64,000 nucleotides of DNA. Source: Limnanthes douglasii subsp. nivea. Lineage: Eukaryota > Streptophyta > Magnoliopsida > Brassicales > Limnanthaceae. Below the pieces are notes generated by a model. That model had not been told where the DNA came from. It did no database searches and worked only from the letters and a program-made list of their open reading frames with translations. The stretch is taken from positions 349,319,081-349,383,080 of the forward strand of contig JAUPFV010000001.1 of the NCBI GenBank assembly GCA_036936605.1, read 5' to 3'. Of this stretch, positions 54,502 to 64,000 are shown one piece after another. A program made the translations under genes and the position numbers. The stretch's first letter is position 1; each line of letters opens with the position of its first letter.

Positions 54502-54515
54502 TTAGCCCATTTAGG
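54502..54515 (-). other. Element C polypurine tract remnant
   Basis: The minus strand reads CTAAATGGGCTAA before the LTR; A has AAAAAAGGGGCTAC at this spot. Confidence 0.65.
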
Positions 54516-54675
54516 TCTTGCAAATATACTTTGGAAGAGCTAATCTGAAAGAATAAAACTTAGTATGTATCCAAAGTGAAGTCTGATCTAGTATTGTATC
54601 CGAACTGAATCCTAACCGGATTCGAAGAGATTAATTTATAGTTATAAATTCCAAAATTCATGTTTTTTTAACTAT

Positions 54676-54850
54676 GACACGTGTCGCGTTTTGATTCTAC
54701 CTTTCAGTAGTGTTTTTTCCTCGGTTCATGTACCTACAGGCTAAAAAGTAACTTAGGGTGTAGTCCCCATGATTCCTAGCCCCTAATCATTATTTCTGAT
54801 CAATTTATCTCCCCTAGGTGAAACTCTCACCTCTTTCACCTCTATATAAA
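54676..54850 (+). promoter_or_regulatory. Element C antisense promoter (G-box and TATA box)
   Basis: GACACGTGTC (54676-54685) is about 255 bp and CTATATAAA (54842-54850) about 91-98 bp upstream of the aORF ATG at 54941. An A/G-rich leader with GAGAGAGAAAG follows. Spacing matches A. Confidence 0.68.
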
Positions 54851-54940
54851 CAACTTTTACGGTTTTAGCTCTCTGAGAATAGAAAAAATTCTAGAGAGAG
54901 AAAGCTTGATAATCTTTAAAATTTTGTCCGGGTAGATTAT

Positions 54941-57444
54941 ATGTTCACAGCTAGAAACACTTTGGTGAAAGGAGACTGGCTTAAATTATCCAATTTAGAA
55001 AGAGCAAGAAGAGATGCAAGAATCGTTGTTGGATTCCTTGCCTGTTCTGGTGGAGAAATTAGTCAAACAAGGCCAAACACCGACAAGAGCTCATCATCAT
55101 CAAAAGCATCAATAGTTTGAAAATCATCGTTTATCCCAACCCTATCTCCTTTAGAGTCAGATTCTTCAGTTCAAGAGTCTCAAAAGAATCTGCCTAAGGA
55201 AAAAAACAGTTTCCATTGTTAAGAAACCTACACTTTTTCTGGCTATGGGATCAGATGCTGAGTAGTTCCACCCCTCGAAGGGTTACCCGCCTTTGAAAAG
55301 CCAAAAGCACTCCTCCCTCTTAAGAACATGCTAGTTCGGAGACGATAAAGCCCCCAACAGATCCTAAACCGTCCGAACAACAATCCAACGTAATGGAGAA
55401 GATCATGGAGGACAGTATGAAAGACACACCCTTCCAGACGTCTAGAAAGATAGAAGACACCGCTCTAGATCAAAGAAACAAATGGAAAATGGGGCTACCC
55501 AACACTAAGTCACTTCCAGAGTGCCTGGAAGGGAAAGTAGGGCACAACTTTCGCAAGGTTAGTGTGAAGTATTTACTAGCTCTTCAGAAAATTTCTGATG
55601 TATGTACCCATACTGTTGAACTAGATCGGATTCGAACAAAATGAGACTTTCCTGATTCCGTTAAGGTAAGAATTCCAATCACTCTAGAAATCCCTACGAA
55701 CTGTAAGTCCCACGAGTTGGTGGTGTATACCGAAGTGATCAATTGGGGACTTTGGTATCCTTTGGACCCAGAAATAGTCCGGTATTTCCATCTGATAAGG
55801 TTATGCCCAAGTCAACTGAGCCCAAATGCATGGTATACTTTGTTGGCTGGTATAATGGCATGTAGACTAGAAAACATTCCCTTACCCATGGAGCAATTTG
55901 TTGTCGTGGCGAATCTATGCAAAGACCACCATATCTTTTTTACCATTACAATATGGGAAATGACTAAAAGGTGGTGAACAATCTGTTAGAGCCCGAGAAG
56001 CCATGTAGGACTCAATTTCTTTTTATCACTGCAGCATGGGAGAATGGAAGAAAGATAAACTCCACCACCAATCCAAGTCAGCTAACCAACCCCTAGAAAA
56101 GTTCAAGTACTATATGTTCATATTTTTATTAGATTCCTAATGTTAAGTTGATATTCCGAACTGAATATTGTGTCTTCTTGTAGTATTTTCAAAAACGTTT
56201 CCAGAGCACCTGGAAGTAAGCCAAGGCACCTGCACCAGGTTGAACGAATGGGCATAGAAGAAATCAGAATTGGGTTTCCATAACTGTTTTACTTCTGTAA
56301 ACTTCGTGAGGTCTCACCTATGGAATACTACGGGTAATAGAGACATTACTTGGGAGTAGTTGACCACTTTATATCCATCAAATATTATTCTTAAGATAAT
56401 TAAGGCTAAGGATGGAAAACTTCACTTGCCTTCCCGGAACAAAACCCCTACTCCTTGACAAGATCAAGAACAAGAAGAAGAAAACTACAGTTAACCCATG
56501 TCATTAAGTCTCCGAAGGGGTTGGTTCGGAGAATCAAAGAGGAATCAACGTCGCTTTGTTAGAGTTAGTTGAAGTCACAGTAAAGGAAACTGGTAGATTG
56601 GATCACCCGTCCCAGATTACAAAGAAAGATCACAACATGCGCAAGGAGGCCAGTGACCGAAGAGTTGCAAAGAAGAAGGAAAGTAGCTTACGGTTAAAGA
56701 TAGTACTTTGTCCTTTCGAACTTCCTCCTCCCATTCCTACTGATATTACTCCACAATAAGAAATTCCACCTAACCCTCATTCACCAACATTCCTACCAGT
56801 CGAACAACCAACTGCTGAAGGAGATGTTAATCTGGATGAATTTCAAAACATGTACTTTAGTGATCCGGATAAAGATGACTTCGAATGGAATTTTCCTCAT
56901 GCCACTGTGGCCAATGCTGTAACCTATAATGGTGAGTCATACGAGGTATCAAGTGAGCATGATACTCTTGAGTCATTCCCTTTTGGGTTATATCCGTCCG
57001 GTAGTTGATCTAGAGAGGCAAGTCAGGGAACAAACAAAAGACATAACTTCCTTCACCACAGAGAATCAGAACTTAAAGAATTCCCTTTCTTCCACACAAC
57101 AGAAAGTGGAAACTTTAGGTAAAGAAAAATAGGAGTTGACCAAGAACTCTTATGAGGATATAAAATCTAAGTATACCGGACTGGAAACTTCCACCTTTAC
57201 TGAGATCAAATCCTTGAAGGACCAACAAACTACCAATCATAGGAGATTCCTTTCCATACCATGGTGGATGGTGATAAGAATGGTTAATCGAGTGAAGAAG
57301 ATTCTAATAAAGGAACTGGTGAGAGTTCAAGCGCTAAACTCAAGAGTCCCACGAGGCCAATCACGAGTGTTTAATAAATGTGATCAAGTGTTTACTAAAT
57401 CTGGTCAGCTCAAAGATACTTCATTTGAGAGCCGAGGTGTTTAA
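54941..57444 (+). pseudogene. Element C opposite-strand gene (aORF), two exons
   Basis: The start reads MFTARNTLVKGDWLKLSNLE, close to A's. The linker has VMEKIMEDSMKDTPFQTS (55393). The domain has VVYTEVINWGLWYPLDPEIV, HLIRLCPSQLSPNAWYTLLA and PLPMEQFVVVANLCKDH (55717-55977). The intron is 56107-56183. Exon 2 has FHNCFTSVNFVRSHLWNTTG-like (near 56290-56340), a basic run, LLGYIRPVVDLERQVREQTK, a coiled coil and an eroded acidic end. Stops at 55118, 55642 and 56758 and shifts break it. A deletion in exon 2 shortens the coiled coil relative to B. Function unknown. Confidence 0.8.
56107..56183 (+). other. Antisense intron in element C aORF (77 nt)
   Basis: The exon end GAAAAGTTCAA is followed by GTACTATATG, an AT-rich body, TGTCTTCTTGTAG, then TATTTTCAAAAAC. 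Position and phase match A, B and D. Confidence 0.78.
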
Positions 57445-57667
57445 TAAGTATTTAAATTATCGGATATCCTCATACTATTCACAAACATTTTAAAGAAGAT
57501 ATAAGATATTATTAAAAAACCTGGACATCTCATTAAAACCTCCCTGCACCACCTGGATAAGAAAGAGTATGACCCTCAATAGTTACACTAAGATACGAGA
57601 AGGTAAATATTTACAAAAGATTTTTACTCTAAATATAAACTGAGATGTTCAATGTTCTATGGGTACT
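57445..57667. other. Element C spacer between aORF and pol
   Basis: Convergent intergenic region. It contains the conserved post-pol block ACATCTCATTAAAACCTCCC and GGATAAGAAAGAGTATGACC that also occurs in A and D. It lacks the 50-bp repeats of D. Confidence 0.7.
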
Positions 57668-58690
57668 TCAATACTTTGCTCTCTTTGTCTTGAATTTATA
57701 TGTCCTTGGCTTGACTTTTTCACATACCACATAGGGACCTTCCCAGTTTATAGCTAGCTTTCCAAACTGCTTTTCTTTAGTATGCAAAAGTACTTTTCTT
57801 AAGACTTTTTCCCCCAATTGAAAATCCATCCTTTTAACCTTGGATGCAAATCTTCTTCTTATTAAACCCAAATAGTGTGCTATTCTTAAATGTGCTTTGA
57901 CTCTTCTCTCTTCAATCAAATCCAACTGATTACTAACTTCTATATCATTTTCCTATTCTGAATAGTTTTTTATCCTGAAAGATGGTAAAGTAGCTTCCAT
58001 GGGTGTGATTGCATACATCCCATAAAGAGGGCAAAAAAGGATTCTTGTGTAGCAAGCCGGGGAGTAGTTCGGTAAGCCCACAATACTTCTTGCAAATAAC
58101 TTGACCACTTTCCTACGGCTCCCTCCAGATTCTTTTTCCACCCGGAAAAGATCGTCCGATTAGTAACTTTGACTTGCCCATTAGCTGGAGGGTGAAATGG
58201 ATAAGAAAAACAGTGTTGAATTCCTCTGGAAATGCAAAACATCTCCATGTCTTTATTATTAAATTGTAGCCCATTATCAGTAGTGATCTTTTGGAGAACT
58301 CCAAATCTGTAACATATGTTATATATAATGAATTTTAGAACCGCTTTAGAAGTGGTTCAAACTAAGGAAGCTGCTTCAATCCATTAGAGAAATAGTCAAT
58401 TCGATATCCACCAGATGTCATGGGAAGAGGTCCAACCAAATCCAACCCCCATCTATCAAAAGGTATTGGTTCAGATATGGACGCAATAGGAACTGCTGGT
58501 ACATGGATTTTATTTCCACATCTCTGGAAAGGATCACACCTCTTGACCGTATATTTGGCATCTGCCATTATTTTCGGCCAGTAGTATCCTGCTAACAAGA
58601 ATCTTCTGGTTAAGGCCTTATAACCACAATGTGCAGAGCCTTCTCCATTGTGTAGTTCAGATAATTTTTGTTAGAATTCTTCAAATCCTA
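57668..58690 (-). pseudogene. pol: Element C integrase
   Basis: Minus strand: HCGYKALTRRFLLAGYYWP (58640-58580), CDPFQRCGNKIHVPAV, GLDLVGPLPMTSGGYRIDYF (first Asp, near 58440), TTDNGLQFNNKDMEMFC-like (second Asp, near 58270), GQVKVTNRTIFSGWKKN (Glu changed to Lys, near 58175) and the C-terminus LDLIEERRVKAHLRIAHYLG, MDFQLGEKVLRKV, NWEGPYVVCEKV to the stop at 57668. No chromodomain. Confidence 0.87.
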
Positions 58691-59380
58691 AGCAACGCAA
58701 GATGGGTCAGCTAAATGATTTCTTATAAAGAAATTCTCTTAATACCAGGAAGTCATGAGTCTTATATTTAATTTTCTTAGTGAGGGCTTTATTCGGAGGT
58801 AAAATTCCATCGGAAATAAATTGAAAAATATCATACCTCGAGTCTTTGGGTTGAATGACAAATATACTCATACTTTCTTCATTCTTTTTACCCTTTTCTT
58901 GGCTTGACTCTATTGATGGACACTCTAGCATCATAATCCATAAGTAAGATTCAGAATTGGCTATGGTTGCTAAAGAGTCAGCCATTGTATTCTCTGATCT
59001 ACGGACATGTTCATATTGGATATTTTTTAAATTTACAGCAACTTCTCTCAATATGAGCAAATCCTTTATCAATTATTACTTCTTTGCCTCATACTTCCCA
59101 TGATCATGGTGAATAAATAGTTGGGAGGCACTCATCAATCAAGCTCTTTTTTCCCCACATATAAGGGCTAGTCTGAGGCCGACTATAGCTGCTTCATATT
59201 CAGATTCATTGTTGGAGGCCCTGAAACCAAAACATATAGCTTGATACATAGTATCACCATAAGGACAAGTTAAAGAAATTCTGAGCCCACAACCCATGGT
59301 ATTAGACCGACCATCAGTTCAGATTATCCATTCTTTTTTAGACTGGTTCTCTTGCATTTTCCCGGGGGGTCTATCAGCAT
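58691..59380 (-). pseudogene. pol: Element C archaeal-type RNase H and connection
   Basis: MGCGLRISLTCPYGDTMYQA-like (59300-59240), FRASNNESEYEAAIVGLRLA (59230-59160), SASQLFIHHDHGKYEAK (59120-59085; the MSDSQLL Asp changed to Ala), QYEHVRRSENTMADSLATIA and the connection WIMMLECPSIESSQE, FQFISDGILPPNKAL, LVLREFLYKKSFS (58707-59072). Broken near 59080 and 59310. Confidence 0.85.
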
Positions 59381-60900
59381 GAAACTCTACTAGGAAATCA
59401 GCCACTGATTGGGCCTTCACTACTGTGTGGAGCGCAAAGTCAATATTATAATCACCCAGCTCAACTGATCACTTGGTCATCCTGCTTGATATATCAGCCT
59501 TTTAGAGAACATTCTTCAAAGAAAAAGACGCCTGAACGATAATCGAATGAGCTTAAAAGTATGGTCTCATTTTTCTAGCTCTTATTACCAATGCCAAGGC
59601 CAACTTTTCTAACTTTAAATATCTCCTTTCAGCATCTAACAGACTTTTGATAATATAATACACCGGACGGGGGTAATTATCCATGTCTCTTACTAGCACA
59701 ACACTTACTGCAAACTCAGACACAACTAAGTATATATAAAATTTCCCCCCCCCCCTGAATAGCTTTGAACAACGTCTTAGGCGAGGATAAATGTTTCTTA
59801 ATTTCAAGGAAATCTTGTTCACATTATGGACACCAATTAAAGTATTTCGCATTTCTTAACACTTGGAAAAATTGGGCAAAGTTGTCTGATGATCTTTAAA
59901 TAAACCTGTTTAATACAGCCAAGAATCTGGTTAATCTTTGAACTTCTTTAGTGCTCTGAGAAGGGTCCATAGCTAATAGAGAATTCAGCTGATTTGGATG
60001 AGGTTGAATCCCTCTTTCACTTATGACATAACCCAAGAACTTTCCAGATCAAACCCCAAAAATGCATTTCTCAAGGTTTAATTTTAAATTAACTGCCTCT
60101 AAGTTAGAAAATGTTTCTTGAAGATCAAATATGTGCGCATATTCATTGAGGCTCTTTACCATCATATTATTTATATATACCTCCATATTCCTGCCAATTT
60201 GACTAGCAAAGGATTTATTTACTAATATTTGATAAGTGGCCCCAACATCTTTCAATCCAAATTGCATCACTTTGTAACAATGAAGTCCTCTATGTGTAAT
60301 AAAATTTGTGTGGTCTTAATCATTCAGATCTACTTGTATTTAATTGTACCCTGAAAATGCATCTATGAAGGACAATAGCGTGTTCCCAAAGGTGGAGTCC
60401 ACCGACTGATCTATCCGAGGAACATGATAATGATCTTTGTGACATGCTTTATTAAGATCACTAAAGTCAATACACATATGCCACTTACCATTCTTTTTCT
60501 TGACAAAAACAGGGTTAACATTCCATAATGGGTACTGAGATTCTTTGATGTGGCCCATTTTGGTTAACCGATCAACTTCTTGGACCATTACATCTGATTT
60601 TTCTTTCAAGAAGGACCTTCTTCTTTGTGCAACCGGTCCAACATCGGTCCGTACTAAAAACTTATGACAAATTACTTCAACAGACACTCTAGTTATGTCA
60701 TCATTGCACCATGCAAATACATGCAGATTATCCGATAAGAAAGACATTAGCCTTTGTTTCAAACTTGGTTCCAACTTAGTACTAATTTTAACATTTTTTA
60801 CCTTGGCCATGTAATGGATTTCAACTTCTTCTATAGGTATTATAACACTAGGAGCCTCCCCTGGATCATCAGTTTTATTCTCATCGGTGGAAAGCTTCAA
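59381..60900 (-). pseudogene. pol: Element C reverse transcriptase and RNase H
   Basis: RT: KLSTDENKTDDPGEAPSVII, QRLMSFLSDNLHVFAWCNDD, VMVQEVDRLTKMGHIKESQ, VFVKKKNGKWHMCIDFSDLN, LLSFIDAFSGYN (60340-60900), MMQFGLKDVGATYQILVNKS, VYINNMMVKSLNEYAHIFDL (60049-60270; the catalytic YIDDMM is changed to YINNMM, both Asp lost). RNase H (59852-59400): FYIYLVVSEFAVSVVLVRDM, YYIIKSLLDAERRYLKLEKL, then a degenerate ADFLVEFHAD. A run of ten C at 59745-59754 is a local insertion. Confidence 0.87.
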
Positions 60901-60903
60901 TAG

Positions 60904-61771
60904 TTGTTATTATTTGTTAACTTTAATCGCCTCCAACAATTTCGAGGCAAGAGGTGTCACACAGTATTCTCTAGCTATCTTTTGACTGCTTCGGGCAACA
61001 CCCACTTGTGCCCCAACAACATATTTGAAGAACTGATGGAAAATAGAGGATACAACATGCATTTTAGAGAGCCGAGATCTCCCAAAAATAACATTATAAG
61101 ATGTTGGGCAATCAACCACAATAGCCAATACCTTTACTGTTTTCTTGAAAGGCCCTCTGCCCAGTAATACCTCTTCCTCAAATTCTCTGATGACGTCTAC
61201 CGAATGTTTCAGTGAATCCCATAATAGTTATGTTTGATCGTTGAATAATGATGTATTTTTCATCTGTCTAATGGTATTCAAAAATAGTATGTTCGTCGAA
61301 CTGCCGGTATCAATCAAGATTTTGCCGTACATCATTTCCTCTTATTAAAGCCCGTATCACGACGAATTCTTCATGAGGCCCAACAATATCCCTTAGGTCA
61401 TCCTCATTAAATACTGTGAAAGAAGCTGGAGTTCGGTATAAATGTGTGGACATTTTCCCATCTAATTGAGTAGTCACGCTATTGACATGCCTTTTTCTTG
61501 GACAATTTGAGGGTGTAGTCATAGTATCTCCTCCTAATATGGTTAAGGACTCAAAATACTTAACCAGATCGAAAACAACTGGAGTCTTGTCCACTATCAC
61601 CCCCACCTGATCCAAGTACTCAGAATCCACATCAAATATTTCAATAATCACCATAGCATCCTCTTGACTAGACGTTTCAGGAAGGACCGAAGGAGTAGTT
61701 CGGGGAGTATTGACACTGGATGGTGTATTATCTGGCATGATCCCCTTTTGTTTTTTAACATAGGCCCCCAA
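60904..61771 (-). pseudogene. pol: Element C protease
   Basis: MGAYVKKQKGIMPDNTPS, VVFDLVKYFESLTILGGD, RKRHVNSVTTQLDGKMSTHL, FTVFNEDDLRDIVGPHEEFV and RALIRGNDVRQNLD (61310-61771), where the catalytic DTGS follows in a shifted frame (LIDTGSSTN reading near 61300). Then MAIVVDCPTSYNVIFGRSRL (60910-61128). Confidence 0.8.
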
Positions 61772-62815
61772 TTTACCCTTTTCAATGAGATTCTACACCT
61801 CTTGTTTCAATGCTATGCAATTATGGAAATCATGCCCAATGTGATTATGATATTTACAAAAACGAGTACTCCAGATTTCTTTAGAAGATTCTAATGCGGC
61901 TAGATTTCTAAAGTGTACATCATTTTTAGTTTTGTCACATATCGTAGCCACACTTTCTCCCAACTCATCAAACCATTCAGGTTGAACCCAAGGTCCGTTT
62001 TTATTTCTAACTTGCTAGTTCTGGTTCTGGTTGGATTGATTCTGCCTGGGCCAATGAGATCCTTGTCCAGTTTTCTTCGATCTGTAATCGGACCAGATAG
62101 TTTTTTGAGGTGTTGATGTTGTAGTTGTGGATCTGATCTGGCGAGATACTCTGGATTTCTTGGTTTCTTCAAAATTAATTTGTTTCCCGAATTGATTTAA
62201 CAACCCTTCAAAGGTCATAGATTTTTTCCGGGTCAGAGAATCAGCCGAGTTACCCAGACTCAATCCCTACTTGAGAGATGAAATTACAACTTATTCAAAG
62301 CAATCAACCAACCCATTTTTCGTATTTACAAATCTGTTAACCTATTCTTTTAACGTCTCGTTCGGTTCTTGAGCACAATGGATAGTTTTATCACCATTAC
62401 TTTTTTTAGCCTTCCATACCTATCTCTTTTTCTTAAATGCTTCTTGGAAAACCTTATTTTCTTCTTCATCTGTCCTTCATAACTACTAGATGAGACTGAC
62501 TCTTCAAGCTCCGCATCATTAGAGAAACTGCTAGAAGATTCCGACGTGGAACTCTCCATTGGTTTGGATCGATACGTTTTCTTGGAGTTGAGATGAGTCT
62601 TCAAGAAATGCTCATTTTCACCGGACTTATAAGTATGGTGGAGTGTTAACGCACCAGATTTTTCCTTAACTTATTTTTCTGCTTGTTTTAGCTCTCTTAA
62701 CGCCTCAATTTTAGCCCTTAATTGATCGCGCTCCTCAATAATATACTCATTCTTTTCTCTCGTTCCTTCTCTGGAGGTGGAGTATTCTGTGCATTCGGAT
62801 CCATCCGAACTGACT
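61772..62815 (-). pseudogene. gag: Element C gag with core deleted
   Basis: Starts MDPNAQNTPPPEKEREK (62805). The basic Ser-rich part is at 62604-62410 (LNSKKTYRSKPMESSTSE, KKHLRKRDRYGRLKK). It jumps near 62405 straight to the IHCAQEPNETLK region, so the gag core (about 430 bp in A) is missing. It continues LSLGNSADSLTRKKSMTFEG and LLNQFGKQINFEETKKSRVS, and the zinc-finger-like CKYHNHIGHDFHNC reading near 61860-61820. Confidence 0.8.
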
Positions 62816-62855
62816 TTTTATTACTATTTTTGAATTCGTAATTCAGGCACTGTCG

Positions 62856-62875
62856 CCTCCTAGTGTGGTCGCCAA
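62856..62875 (-). promoter_or_regulatory. Element C primer-binding site
   Basis: The minus strand reads TTGGCGACCACACTAGGAGG. Confidence 0.78.
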
Positions 62876-62877
62876 TT

Positions 62878-63232
62878 TGGTGTGGATAATTTCTTATCAA
62901 AGGGTATTTTGGGAAAAAGTTTAGGGTATTTAATATTTAGAGTGAAATGTAGAGAGATGAAAGAGGTCTACTAGCAGTAAATTTCTCTTAACCTCATAAA
63001 TGAAAGTGGTTGTGGTATTTATACTTGTTTAGTGACTTGTGGGCCTCTTGGGTCGGACCATAGGCTTGGGTCGGGTTTAGAAACCCATAAGCCCAATACA
63101 GGAAATGGCTAGCAGCCGGCTAAGTCACAATCCACTTGGTAGTACTGTTTGATCGGGTATGGTACTGGATTTGTCTGAATTGCCCTTCGAATACACGTAG
63201 TAAATCAACGTCTAAGAATTCCGACCTCATTA
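62878..63232 (-). repeat. Element C 5' LTR (355 bp)
   Basis: On the minus strand it begins TAATGAGGTCGG (TG changed to TA) and ends TATCCACACCA. TATAAATACC (minus) is near 63014-63024. It is the closest relative of the solo LTR at 2733-3097. Confidence 0.92.
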
Positions 63233-63237
63233 ACCAT

Positions 63238-63528
63238 AGTTTACATTCCCTTCAATAACTCATAAATTTTAATAAAACTAAACAATAGTTGAATAACTAA
63301 TAACACGAAATCGAAATCCATTCCCTTTCATTTCTTGAATCATCCAAGATGCTTTATTAACTCGATTCGATTTTCATCGGCCATGTTTATGTTGTTTTTT
63401 GTTTAATTTTGAATTTCAAAAGATTAGTGGTTATCGATCGATATGCATGAAAATGGGGATTTAGGGTTTGTGCAGAAGTTACTTGGAGATAAGACAAAAT
63501 AGAGATATAAAAGTATACAAAATCTAAT
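63238..63528. other. AT-rich flank of element C
   Basis: No gene or element end recognised. Confidence 0.5.
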
Positions 63529-63893
63529 GACATAAAGGGGTAAAAAAACACTGTTAGTCCCCATGTTTTCCACTTGTATCAACATAGTTCCTTTCGTCAC
63601 TTCTGTACAAAACTCATCCCCTTCGTTTGAAAAATTTACAAATATAGTCCCCCAACACATATAAATCATTTAAAAACTGACACGTGACACTTAAATTCTA
63701 AGTTTTGTATCACTTTTGGTCCCCAAATCCCATGTTGTGTATCACTTTTGGTCCTCCAGAATATGCGGAGGGACTAATCGTGTAAATGTTTAAAACAAAG
63801 GAGATGAGTTTTATGCATAAATGAACAAAAGAGACTATGTTGATACAAGTGGTAAACATGAGAGACTAACCGTGCTTTTTAGTCGACATAAAG
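63529..63893. mobile_element. Mutator-like MITE (347 bp)
   Basis: The element is 63538-63884. It is flanked by an exact 9-bp direct repeat GACATAAAG (63529-63537 and 63885-63893). The ends form long inverted repeats of roughly 100 bp: the left arm contains CCACTTGTATCAACATAGT, and the right arm contains its exact complement. The arms continue with AAAACTCATC and TTAGTC on both sides. No open frame of note. The 9-bp duplication points to the Mutator superfamily; the end sequence differs from the element at 7947-9149. Confidence 0.85.
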
Positions 63894-64000
63894 ATAAGAG
63901 AATATTAACCCTAAAAGTTTATGCTTATATACCTTAACAAGAGTGTTTATGTATAAGAATTTAAATATGAGATGGTGATTTATCGACTTAAATAATAATA
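63894..64000. other. AT-rich intergenic DNA
   Basis: Nothing recognised. Confidence 0.5.

Larger units (their letters stand above)
54193..63237 (-). mobile_element. Element C: Ty3/gypsy Tat element, complete in outline
   Basis: LTRs are 54198-54501 (3') and 62878-63232 (5'). Target duplication: ACCTT (54193-54197) versus ACCAT (63233-63237), one mismatch. Same plan as A: primer site, gag, PR, RT, two RNase Hs, integrase, spacer, opposite-strand gene, polypurine remnant. The spacer-facing integrase C-terminus is intact here and absent in B and D. Gag lacks its core through a deletion. Frame breaks throughout show it is dead. Confidence 0.92.

Noticed and set aside
63424..63669. 81-codon minus-strand frame near the right end
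   Set aside because: It runs through the left arm of the Mutator-type MITE and shows no conserved motif.

Overview
This window is nuclear DNA of a flowering plant, probably a eudicot. The base composition is strongly AT-rich, and every coding-like stretch I recognise belongs to a plant-type transposable element (Ty3/gypsy Tat lineage, Ty3/gypsy chromovirus, Ty1/copia, Mutator-like, SINE). I see no ordinary host gene, rRNA, tRNA or CRISPR array. The species cannot be named from the sequence.

Layout. Bases 1-13277 are AT-rich intergenic DNA. They hold a tRNA-type SINE remnant (about 835-1030), a solo Tat LTR (about 2733-3097), a 1203-bp non-autonomous Mutator-like element with a 9-bp target duplication (7947-9149), a 420-bp tandem duplication (9541-10406) and a 123-bp tandem array (11420-12110). 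From 13278 to 63237 almost everything is nested or abutting LTR retrotransposons. Element A (Tat, +) is 13283-26143, lies in a minisatellite, and is interrupted by a young deleted copia element G (16300-18734). Element D (Tat, -) is 26877-45041 and has Tat element B (-, LTR at 39455-39833) inserted in its integrase; a later deletion removed B's 3' end together with the rest of D's integrase. Element F (copia, -) is 45045-53804 and contains chromovirus E (+, about 46627-51048). Element C (Tat, -) is 54198-63232. A 347-bp Mutator-like MITE with a 9-bp target duplication sits at 63538-63884.

The four Tat elements share one plan: LTR, an unusual primer-binding site, gag, protease, reverse transcriptase, RNase H, a second (archaeal-type) RNase H, integrase, a spacer, then a gene in the opposite orientation, polypurine tract and LTR. 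The opposite-strand gene (aORF) codes for a protein with a conserved N-terminus, a low-complexity linker, a domain resembling the Pfam 'putative gypsy type transposon' family, a basic stretch, a coiled coil and an acidic tail.

The most interesting observation is that all four aORF copies carry a short GT-AG intron at the same alignable position, with splice signals only on the strand antisense to the genomic RNA. The three copies that keep their 5' end share a CACGTG palindrome about 255-330 bp upstream of the aORF start; two also have a TATA box about 90-105 bp upstream. This looks like an independently transcribed and spliced gene carried head-to-tail against the retroelement. All gag-pol and aORF copies here are broken by stops and frameshifts, so the locus itself is a fossil; the only long intact frame is the 375-codon RT/RNase H remnant of G.
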